Shown here one piece after another: positions 1 through 6,009 of a stretch of DNA of 6,009 nucleotides. A model generated the notes under the pieces. That model had not been told where the DNA came from and did not search any database. It saw only the letters and a list, made by a program, of their open reading frames with translations. How positions within the stretch are numbered: position 1 is the first letter of the stretch; each line of letters starts with the position of its first letter. The position numbers were made by a program, and so were the translations under genes. Origin of the DNA: Microbacteriaceae bacterium (GTDB lineage Bacteria; Actinomycetota; Actinomycetes; Actinomycetales; Microbacteriaceae); assembly GCA_022701925.1 (NCBI GenBank), contig JAKONM010000164.1, forward strand, positions 1 through 6,009. The letters run 5' to 3'.

Positions 1-1116
1 TTCTCCTCGTCCTTCGTCGTCGTGCTGGCGGGCCTTCGCGCAGTGGGCGCGAGTGCCGACCAGGCCGCCTCCGGGCTCTCCGCGCTGTGCGTCGCCATCG
101 GCGTCGGCACCGTCGCGATCGCCCTGCGCACGCGGCGACCGGTCGCGCTGGCGTGGTCCACGCCGGGCGCCGCCCTGCTGGCGACGACCGCCACGATGGA
201 GGGCGGGTTCAGCGCCGCGGTCGGCGCCTTCCTGATCGCGGGCCTGCTGGTGGCGGTGACGGGGTTCGTGCCGCAGGTGACGGCCCTGGTGCAGCGCGTG
301 CCGTCGCAGGTGGCCGCCGCGATGCTCGCCGGGGTGCTGTTCGGCCTCTGCGTGCGGCCGCTGCAGGCCCTGCCCCTGAACCCGCTGGGCATCGGGGCCA
401 TGCTGGCGGCGTGGGCCGTGGCGCAGCGGTTCGCACCCCGCTGGGCCGTGCCGGCGGCGCTGGTCGCCGGGCTGGGCTCCTTCCTCGCGGCGGGCTCGCT
501 GGCCGACGTGCCCGCTCGCGCGCCGCTGCCGCACCTGCTGCTGGTCGCTCCGACCTTCTCGCTGCCGGCCGTGCTGTCGATCGCGGTGCCGCTCTACCTC
601 GTGACCATGACCGCGCAGAACCTGCCAGGCGTCGCGGTGATGCGGACCCTCGAGTGGCCGGTGCCGTGGAGGGCGGCGATGGCGTACACGGGCGCGGCCT
701 CCGCCGCGGGTGCGGTGCTCGGCGGGCACGCGATCAACCTGGCGGCCATCACCGCGACGCTGACCGCCGGACCCGACGCCGGCCCGGACCGCAGCCGCCG
801 CTGGATCGCCGCGGTCTCCGCCGGGGCCTCGTACCTGGTGCTCGGTGCGGCGACGCCGCTGGTGGTCGCCGTCGCCGGCGCCGCGCCGCGCGACCTGGTG
901 CCCGCCTTCGCGGGCATCGCGCTGTTCGGCGCGTTCGCGAACGCGGTCGCGCAGGCGATGACGGACGGTCACGACCGCCTGGCCGCCGCGGTCACGCTGC
1001 TCACCGCGGCGTCCGGCATCCAGCTGGCGGGGCTGGGGCCGGCGTTCTGGGCCCTCGCGATCGGCAGCGCGACGGCGGCGGTGCTGCGAAGGAGGACCGC
1101 GCCGGCCGCGGGCTGA
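1..1116 (+). CDS. benE: BenE family benzoate/H+ symporter, 5'-truncated by window start
   Basis: Inner-membrane secondary transporter. The BenE family is known for proton-coupled uptake of benzoate, though the substrate here is inferred from family only. The frame is open from base 1, giving 371 visible residues. Family members are about 390-400 residues, so roughly 20-30 N-terminal residues lie upstream; the GTG at 22 is internal, because the preceding in-frame residues (FSSSFVV) continue the first membrane segment. Recognisable stretches, numbered from the first visible residue, are AWSTPGAALLA (about 51-61), VPSQVAAAMLAGVLFG (about 100-115), VTMTAQNLPGVAVMR (about 201-215), the core signature, and GGHAINLAAITA (about 241-252). 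Nearly the whole chain is hydrophobic Ala/Leu/Val/Gly helices with short Arg-rich loops, ending in a basic tail (RRRTAPAAG). It stops with TGA, 2 nt before the convergent PHP gene. No benzoate-degradation gene is visible beside it, so an aromatic-acid role rests on homology. Confidence 0.93.
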   Translation, partial: FSSSFVVVLAGLRAVGASADQAASGLSALCVAIGVGTVAIALRTRRPVALAWSTPGAALLATTATMEGGFSAAVGAFLIAGLLVAVTGFVPQVTALVQRVPSQVAAAMLAGVLFGLCVRPLQALPLNPLGIGAMLAAWAVAQRFAPRWAVPAALVAGLGSFLAAGSLADVPARAPLPHLLLVAPTFSLPAVLSIAVPLYLVTMTAQNLPGVAVMRTLEWPVPWRAAMAYTGAASAAGAVLGGHAINLAAITATLTAGPDAGPDRSRRWIAAVSAGASYLVLGAATPLVVAVAGAAPRDLVPAFAGIALFGAFANAVAQAMTDGHDRLAAAVTLLTAASGIQLAGLGPAFWALAIGSATAAVLRRRTAPAAG

Positions 1117-1118
1117 AG

Positions 1119-1967
1119 TCAGCGGGTCCAGAGGTCGGCCGGAGCACGACCGGGCCGGAAGCCGAAGTGCTCGACCATCGCCACGGCCTCGGGGAAGCCG
1201 TCGGCGACGTGCTCGGCGTCGTGCGCGTCGCTGCCGAAGCTGATCGCACGTCCGCCCTCCTCGGCCCACCACTGCGGCAGCCATGAGGAGAGCCGGCGCG
1301 TGTTCATCTCGAGCGCCCTGCCCGAGGCGGCGATGGCGCGCATCGCGGCCCGGAACGGCTCCTCGAACCGGCGCGGGTCGAAGGGGCCGGCGGCGACGGA
1401 GGGCCAGGTGCGCGCAGCGTAGTCCAGGTGGGTGACGACCTCGAAGCACTGCGACCCGTCGACCATGCGCGGCACCTCGAGCAGGTAGGCGGTCATGACG
1501 TCGTCGGCGGGCCACGAGCGGTACAGGGTCACGGGTTCCGCGCGGTCGCCGCCGACGGCCAGGGTGTGCAGCGACCCGTTGACGCGGTCGAGCGCGTCCA
1601 GATCGAGCAGCCGCCGGGCATCGTCCTCGAACAGGTGCGGCTGACCGAACTCCACGCCGCTCAGGATCTGCAGCTCCGGGAAGCGCCTCCGGCAGCGGTC
1701 GAGGGCCTCCAGCCACCCCTCCACGTCGAGCGCCGGCACCTCCAGGTACCCGTCGTGCAGCAGCCGCCGCTGGTGGGGCAGCAGGTCGTCGGGGTGGAAC
1801 CGCACGCGGCCGTTGAAGTCGAGGTGCTCGGTGAAGGCGATCGCGGGCAGCCCGATGCGCACGGCGCGGGCGCAGGCCCGCTCCATGCGGCCGAGGTTCG
1901 CGGGCGTCGGACCTCCGGTGTCCCACGACCACTCGCTGTGCACGTGCGTGTCCGCGGGCAGGTCCAT
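1119..1967 (-). CDS. PHP-domain metallophosphoesterase, histidinol-phosphatase (HisK) type
   Basis: A 282-residue cytosolic PHP-superfamily hydrolase. The expected metal-binding motifs appear in order: DTHVHSEWSWD (residues 6-16; H8, H10), AFTEHLD (44-50; E47, H48), SGVEFG (103-108; E106), GSLHTL (131-136; H134), VTHLDY (178-183; H180) and SFGSDAHD (243-250; D247, H249). All normal PHP ligands seem present, so it should be active. Length and motif spacing fit the stand-alone HisK-type histidinol-phosphate phosphatases (EC 3.1.3.15). No other his gene is nearby, and the PHP family also includes other phosphoesterases, so the substrate is uncertain. The ATG at 1967 is chosen because the HxH motif lies at its usual N-terminal position and a GGAGG lies 11 nt upstream (1983-1979). 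A 129-nt gap with a hairpin separates it from the ligase upstream on the same strand, suggesting its own promoter. It converges on benE. Confidence 0.88.
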   Translation of the reverse strand: MDLPADTHVHSEWSWDTGGPTPANLGRMERACARAVRIGLPAIAFTEHLDFNGRVRFHPDDLLPHQRRLLHDGYLEVPALDVEGWLEALDRCRRRFPELQILSGVEFGQPHLFEDDARRLLDLDALDRVNGSLHTLAVGGDRAEPVTLYRSWPADDVMTAYLLEVPRMVDGSQCFEVVTHLDYAARTWPSVAAGPFDPRRFEEPFRAAMRAIAASGRALEMNTRRLSSWLPQWWAEEGGRAISFGSDAHDAEHVADGFPEAVAMVEHFGFRPGRAPADLWTR

Positions 1968-1978
1968 CGGCTCAGCAT

Positions 1979-1983
1979 CCTCC
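1979..1983 (-). promoter_or_regulatory. Ribosome binding site for the PHP gene
   Basis: GGAGG on the minus strand, 11 nt before the ATG at 1967. An ATG also occurs at 1978-1976, immediately after it, but it is in another frame and has no usable spacing, so the 1967 start is preferred. Confidence 0.6.
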
Positions 1984-1992
1984 GCCCCGCTC

Positions 1993-2002
1993 GCACGCGT
2001 GC
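1993..2002. repeat. Perfect 10-bp palindrome upstream of the PHP gene
   Basis: GCACGCGTGC reads the same on both strands. It lies between the terminator-like hairpin and the PHP ribosome binding site, 25 nt before the start codon, where an operator or promoter element could be. With its flanks on the minus strand it reads TTGCACGCGTGCG, which matches 11 of 13 positions upstream of tetR (TTGCACGGGTACG, 4854-4842). A role is only inferred; short GC palindromes occur by chance in such DNA. Confidence 0.35.
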
Positions 2003-2004
2003 AA

Positions 2005-2038
2005 GACCCCGCGCATGCGCCGCTGCGCGCGCGGGGTC
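2005..2038 (-). terminator. GC-rich stem-loop, probable terminator of the tetR-thioesterase-ligase operon
   Basis: GACCCCGCGC (2005-2014) and GCGCGGGGTC (2029-2038) are perfect reverse complements, giving a 10-bp stem with a 14-nt loop. It lies 58 nt past the ligase stop codon. On the minus strand the stem is followed by only TT, so the U-tract of a classical intrinsic terminator is nearly absent; many actinobacterial terminators are like this. A smaller 5-bp stem (GCCGC 2068-2072 with GCGGC 2079-2083) lies nearer the stop codon. Confidence 0.6.
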
Positions 2039-2096
2039 AGCGGGACGGCGCGCCCGGACCTGCCGAAGCCGCCCGGAAGCGGCGACGGCCGAGCGC

Positions 2097-3683
<1,587 letters not shown>

Positions 3684-3693
3684 GTCGAGTGCT

Positions 3694-3700
3694 TCTCCTT
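3694..3700 (-). promoter_or_regulatory. Ribosome binding site for the CoA ligase
   Basis: AAGGAGA on the minus strand, 10 nt before the ATG at 3683, inside the 50-nt gap after the thioesterase stop. It decides the start against the longer open frame reaching 3971. Confidence 0.75.
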
Positions 3701-3733
3701 CGAAGTGCGTCGCAGCCAGGATGCCCCGCCGCG

Positions 3734-4177
3734 TCAACCGTCCGCTGTCAGTTCGCGCCCGACGCGCTCGCGGATGGCATCCGGCACCGGCTTCGGACGA
3801 CGGGTCGCGCGGTCGACGAACACGTGCACGAAGGTGCCGACCGCCAGCAGGCGCTCGTCCGACTGCCGGAAGAGGCCGAGCCCCCACGCGATGCTCGTGG
3901 TGCCGACGCGGTCGGCGCGCAGGCCGACGACGAGGGTGTCGGGGAAGGCGCCGGACTCGACGTAGCGGCACGACGACGAGACGACGACCGCCGGGTCGCC
4001 GTCGACCTCGGTCATCCCGTAGCCGGCCTGGCCGAGCAGCCAGGAGGTCACCGTGGTGTCCATCGCCGCGTAGTAGATCGTGTTGTTCAGGTGGCCGAAC
4101 ACGTCGTTGTCGTGCCAGCGGGTGGGGAAGGGGCGGTGCCAGCGGTAGTCGCCGATCACCGGGCGCTCGTCCGTCAC
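3734..4177 (-). CDS. Acyl-CoA thioesterase, 4HBT hotdog-fold family
   Basis: A 147-residue single-domain hotdog protein, the usual length for 4-hydroxybenzoyl-CoA-thioesterase-like enzymes, which hydrolyse acyl-CoA to acid and CoA. The N-terminal signature TRWHDNDVFGHLNNTIYY (19-36) matches the family pattern with an acidic pair before GH-NN; D25 aligns with the catalytic Asp of the Pseudomonas 4HBT enzyme. Later family stretches are SCRYVESGAFPDTLVVGLRA (69-88) and LAVGTFVHVFVD (111-122). The GTG at 4177 is chosen because it overlaps the tetR stop as GTGA and has GAGGA 7 nt upstream; the longer open frame to 4582 lies over tetR and looks like shadow. Being coupled to the regulator and followed by a CoA ligase, it probably trims or recycles acyl-CoA in the same pathway, perhaps as a safety valve freeing CoA. 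The substrate is unknown; the genomic context fits fatty or branched acyl-CoA as well as an aromatic one. Confidence 0.9.
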   Translation of the reverse strand: MTDERPVIGDYRWHRPFPTRWHDNDVFGHLNNTIYYAAMDTTVTSWLLGQAGYGMTEVDGDPAVVVSSSCRYVESGAFPDTLVVGLRADRVGTTSIAWGLGLFRQSDERLLAVGTFVHVFVDRATRRPKPVPDAIRERVGRELTADG

Positions 4178-4833
4178 CGGTCGGTCCTCGTGGCCGCCAG
4201 GACCAGCCCGAACGCGGCGGCGGCGCGCTGCGCGTCGGGGCGCTCGCCCGCGATCAGGTCGGCGTAGGCGTACGACTCCGCCACCCGCACCAGCACGGTC
4301 GCCAGGTCGTGCGGCGGCAGCGGCGTGGTCATGAACCCGGCGGCGATCTCCTGCTCCAGCAACCGCTCGACGACGGCGACGAACCGGCGGTGCACCGGGG
4401 TCGCGCCGCCCGTCAGGATCCTGAGCGCGCGGGAGGGCTCGCGCGCCAGCCAGGAGCGGAAGTAGTCCGCCTCGATCAGGTCGTGCACGAACCGCGTCAG
4501 CGCGCCCTCGACGCGGTCGGCGCCGCGGGCCTGCTCGGTGGCGGCGTCGGCCGCGTCGAAGGTCGGCGCGGCGAGGCTCCACAGGATCTCCGCCAGCAGC
4601 GCGTCCCGGTTGCCGACCCAGCGGAACAGCGAGGTGCGGTCGACGCCCAGCTGCGTCGCCAGCGCCGTCATGTCGATGCGGTCGCCCTCGATGAACCGGT
4701 GCCGCGCCGCGCGGAAGGCGCGGGCGGCGGCGTCCTCCGGGGCGGTCAGCCGCTGCGACAGCGTGCTCGGCACCAGCAGCGCGCCCAGGCCGCCGAGCGC
4801 AGGCGCCGTCGCGGGAGCCTGTGCGGTCGACAT
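4174..4833 (-). CDS. TetR-family transcriptional regulator, QsdR-like
   Basis: A 219-residue cytosolic DNA-binding regulator, normal TetR length. The helix-turn-helix lies at about residues 53-85 (IDMTALATQLGVDRTSLFRW followed by VGNRDALLAEILW). It is preceded by a loose Ala/Pro/Leu-rich tail of about 30 residues and followed by an all-helical ligand/dimer domain. The RWVGNRDALL...LW form of the recognition region resembles QsdR-type regulators, recalled from the qsd lactone/acyl catabolic operon of Rhodococcus; that subfamily call is from memory and less certain than TetR itself. The ATG at 4833 gives a sensible N-terminus but has no clear Shine-Dalgarno, while a TANNNT element ends 6 nt upstream, so the mRNA may be leaderless. 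The frame remains open to 5925, but that part is antisense to the dehydrogenase. It is first in the operon, divergent from the dehydrogenase, and probably represses both units until an acyl-CoA or related ligand binds. Confidence 0.92.
   Translation of the reverse strand: MSTAQAPATAPALGGLGALLVPSTLSQRLTAPEDAAARAFRAARHRFIEGDRIDMTALATQLGVDRTSLFRWVGNRDALLAEILWSLAAPTFDAADAATEQARGADRVEGALTRFVHDLIEADYFRSWLAREPSRALRILTGGATPVHRRFVAVVERLLEQEIAAGFMTTPLPPHDLATVLVRVAESYAYADLIAGERPDAQRAAAAFGLVLAATRTDR
4185..4189 (-). promoter_or_regulatory. Ribosome binding site for the thioesterase, inside tetR
   Basis: GAGGA on the minus strand, 7 nt before the GTG at 4177 and within the last codons of tetR. With the GTGA overlap (GTG 4177-4175, TGA 4176-4174) it fixes the thioesterase start and suggests translational coupling. 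Confidence 0.7.
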
Positions 4834-4839
4834 GGCGTG

Positions 4840-4845
4840 AGCGTA
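4840..4845 (-). promoter_or_regulatory. Candidate -10 element for tetR (possible leaderless transcript)
   Basis: TACGCT on the minus strand fits the actinobacterial TANNNT pattern and ends 6 nt before the tetR ATG, so transcription would start at or next to the A of the start codon. No good -35 hexamer is visible. The absence of a Shine-Dalgarno before tetR agrees with leaderless translation. Six-base matches are weak evidence. Confidence 0.4.
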
Positions 4846-4853
4846 CCCGTGCA

Positions 4854-4874
4854 ACACATCGAGAAGTGATGCGT
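4854..4874. promoter_or_regulatory. Imperfect inverted repeat, candidate operator for the TetR protein
   Basis: ACACATC (4854-4860) and GATGCGT (4868-4874) pair at 6 of 7 positions around a 7-nt centre, in the middle of the 84-nt gap between the divergent tetR and dehydrogenase genes. The 21-bp size and position suit a TetR dimer. It ends at the candidate -10 of the dehydrogenase and covers the -35 area of tetR, so binding could block both. GCGTAC also occurs twice as a direct repeat (4841-4846 and 4871-4876), 30 bp apart. Confidence 0.4.
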
Positions 4875-4879
4875 ACACT
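4874..4879 (+). promoter_or_regulatory. Candidate -10 element for the acyl-CoA dehydrogenase gene
   Basis: TACACT matches 4 of 6 bases of TATAAT and the TANNNT pattern. The predicted start would be near 4886, leaving a leader of about 32 nt that contains a small stem (CTGCG 4885-4889 with CGCAG 4894-4898) and the ribosome binding site. No good -35 is visible at 16-18 nt, which suits a regulated or weak promoter. Confidence 0.4.
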
Positions 4880-4906
4880 GCCGACTGCGACGACGCAGAG
4901 GACCTG

Positions 4907-4912
4907 AAGGGG
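4907..4912 (+). promoter_or_regulatory. Ribosome binding site for the acyl-CoA dehydrogenase
   Basis: AAGGGG, 5 nt before the ATG at 4918. It selects this start over the out-of-frame ATG at 4913. Confidence 0.65.
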
Positions 4913-4917
4913 ATGCG

Positions 4918-6009
4918 ATGACGATCACCGCCGGCACGCCGACCACCGACGAGGGGTCCGCCCTGGACCACCTGATCGCCGACTTCTACGGGTACCAGGA
5001 CTTCCTGACGCCGGAGGAGCAGCGCAGCGCGGGCGCGATCCGCGAGCTGTTCGAGGCGCGCATCCGACCGATCGCCGACGAGTACTGGGCGCGGGCGGAG
5101 TTCCCGAAGCAGGTCATCCCGTGGCTCGCGGACCTGGGCGTGCTGGGGCCGTTCGTGCCGGAGGTGCGGGCGTTCGAGAACTCGGCCGTCTACCGCGGCT
5201 GGGTCGCGCTGGAGATGGGCCGAGTCGACGCCTCCGTCGCAACGTTCGTCGGCGTGCAGTCCGGGCTCGCCATGGGCTCGATCCACGTCGGCGGGTCGCC
5301 CGAGCAGCAGGCGGACCTGCTGCCGCGCATGGCCACCGGGCAGCTGCTGGGGGCGTTCGGGCTCACCGAGCCGCTCAGCGGCTCCGACTCGGCGCGCGGC
5401 CTGCGCACCACCGCCCGCCGGGAGGGCGACGAGTGGGTGCTGAACGGCGCCAAGCGCTGGATCGGCAACGCCACCTTCAGCGACTTCGTGGTGGTCTACG
5501 CCAAGGACGAGGCCGACGGCCAGGTCAAGGGCTTCCTGGTCGACACCGACCTTCCCGGCTTCCGGGCCGATCGGATCGAGGACAAGATCGCGCTGCGCAC
5601 CGTGCAGAACGCCGACATCACGATGGTCGACGTGCGGGTGCCCGAGGCGAAGCGGCTGCCCGGCATCCGCTCGTTCCGCGACGTCGCCACCGTGCTGCGG
5701 CTGACGCGCTGCGAGGTCGCGTGGCAGGCGGTGGGCGTCGCCGTCGGCGCGTGGGAGGCGGCGCTCGCCTACGCGAAGGAGCGCACGCAGTTCGGCAAGC
5801 CGATCGCGAGCCACCAGCTGATCCAGGACCTGCTGGTGAAGGGCCTCGGCAACATCACCGCCTCCATCGGCATGTGCCTGCGCGCGTCGCAGATGCAGGA
5901 CGAGGGGTCGCAGAAGGACGAGCACTCGGCGCTGGCGAAGGCGTTCGCGACGGCGCGGATGCGCGAGACCGTCGGCTACGCGCGCGAGATCCTGGGCGGC
6001 AACGGCATC
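4918..6009 (+). CDS. Acyl-CoA dehydrogenase, ACX4/glutaryl-CoA-dehydrogenase branch, 3'-truncated by window end
   Basis: FAD flavoprotein that should insert the alpha-beta double bond into acyl-CoA, the first step of beta-oxidation. The window shows 364 residues of an expected 390-400. Visible marks are a helical N-terminal domain (about 15-145), FGLTEPLSGSD (147-157, flavin/substrate loop), KRWIGNATFSD (179-189), the beta domain with ALRTVQNADI (225-234) and PEAKRLPG (242-249), then the C-terminal helical domain with RTQFGKPIASHQL (289-301) and LGGNGI (359-364), the last residues seen. The catalytic Glu of this branch normally lies about 25 residues further on, outside the window. Where glutaryl-CoA dehydrogenases carry the substrate-binding Arg (human R94), this protein appears to have Ala 108 in VDASVATFVGVQS, so glutaryl-CoA is unlikely. 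Stretches such as RWIGN-TF-D and the VQN segment recall plant peroxisomal ACX4, a short-chain acyl-CoA oxidase; dehydrogenase and oxidase cannot be told apart here. It is divergent from tetR and likely its target. Confidence 0.94.
   Translation, partial: MTITAGTPTTDEGSALDHLIADFYGYQDFLTPEEQRSAGAIRELFEARIRPIADEYWARAEFPKQVIPWLADLGVLGPFVPEVRAFENSAVYRGWVALEMGRVDASVATFVGVQSGLAMGSIHVGGSPEQQADLLPRMATGQLLGAFGLTEPLSGSDSARGLRTTARREGDEWVLNGAKRWIGNATFSDFVVVYAKDEADGQVKGFLVDTDLPGFRADRIEDKIALRTVQNADITMVDVRVPEAKRLPGIRSFRDVATVLRLTRCEVAWQAVGVAVGAWEAALAYAKERTQFGKPIASHQLIQDLLVKGLGNITASIGMCLRASQMQDEGSQKDEHSALAKAFATARMRETVGYAREILGGNGI

Noticed and set aside
1133..1151. GGTCG/CGACC stem just past the benE stop as a benE terminator
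   Set aside because: Only 5 bp, no T-tract, and inside the PHP coding sequence, where such short GC stems are common.
87..1286. 399-codon plus-strand frame over the symporter
   Set aside because: Arg/Gly/Ala-rich out-of-frame shadow of benE, with no motif.
3684..3971. N-terminal extension of the ligase (to 624 codons)
   Set aside because: The added residues are Arg/Pro-rich, overlap the thioesterase gene in another frame and precede a good ribosome binding site for the ATG at 3683.
4178..4582. N-terminal extension of the thioesterase (to 282 codons)
   Set aside because: It lies over tetR in another frame and is Arg/Ala-rich without a domain; the GTG with its ribosome binding site and GTGA overlap is a better start.
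4913..4921. Two-codon ORF ATG CGA TGA overlapping the dehydrogenase start, a possible start-stop regulator
   Set aside because: The ribosome binding site would be directly adjacent to this ATG, leaving no spacing; most likely chance.
4834..5925. Long upstream extension of the tetR frame (to 583 codons)
   Set aside because: It runs antisense to the acyl-CoA dehydrogenase and shows no domain; TetR length and HTH position fit the ATG at 4833.

Overview
The window is gene-dense and very GC-rich, with strong G/C bias at third codon positions. It has short intergenic gaps, a GTG start and a 4-base GTGA stop/start overlap. Together with protein families typical of soil actinomycetes (BenE, FadD-like ligase, TetR, acyl-CoA dehydrogenase), this suggests a chromosomal segment of a high-GC Actinomycetota. 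I cannot name a genus. There are no IS elements, tRNA or rRNA genes, CRISPR arrays or phage-type genes.

Layout. (1) 1-1116, plus: the 3' part of a BenE-type benzoate/proton symporter gene whose start lies before the window. (2) 1119-1967, minus: a PHP-domain metallophosphoesterase of the histidinol-phosphatase type, convergent with the symporter and only 2 nt from its stop codon. (3) 1968-2096: a 129-nt gap with a perfect 10-bp GC stem-loop (a probable terminator for the operon entering from the right) and a short perfect palindrome. (4) 2097-4833, minus: a three-gene operon in the order tetR, hotdog thioesterase, fatty-acid-CoA ligase; the first two genes overlap by 4 nt. (5) 4834-4917: an 84-nt divergent promoter region with candidate -10 elements for both directions and an imperfect inverted repeat. 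(6) 4918-6009, plus: an acyl-CoA dehydrogenase of the ACX4/glutaryl-CoA-dehydrogenase branch, cut off by the window end.

How the genes fit together. The ligase makes acyl-CoA from a free acid and ATP, the dehydrogenase performs the first beta-oxidation step, and the thioesterase can release acid from CoA. The TetR protein, which resembles the QsdR type, sits between the two transcription units and is well placed to control both from the 84-nt gap. This looks like a small locally regulated acyl-CoA catabolic module. Its substrate cannot be read from the sequence. BenE and the PHP enzyme look like unrelated neighbours, although BenE could supply an aromatic acid.

I found no convincing new kind of biological system. 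The items most worth a second look are the ACX4-like dehydrogenase lacking the glutarate-binding arginine, the regulator-thioesterase coupling, the divergent operator with a possibly leaderless tetR, and the near-identical 13-nt motif upstream of both tetR and the PHP gene. Several very long open frames, including an 845-codon one, are antisense or out-of-frame shadows caused by high GC.
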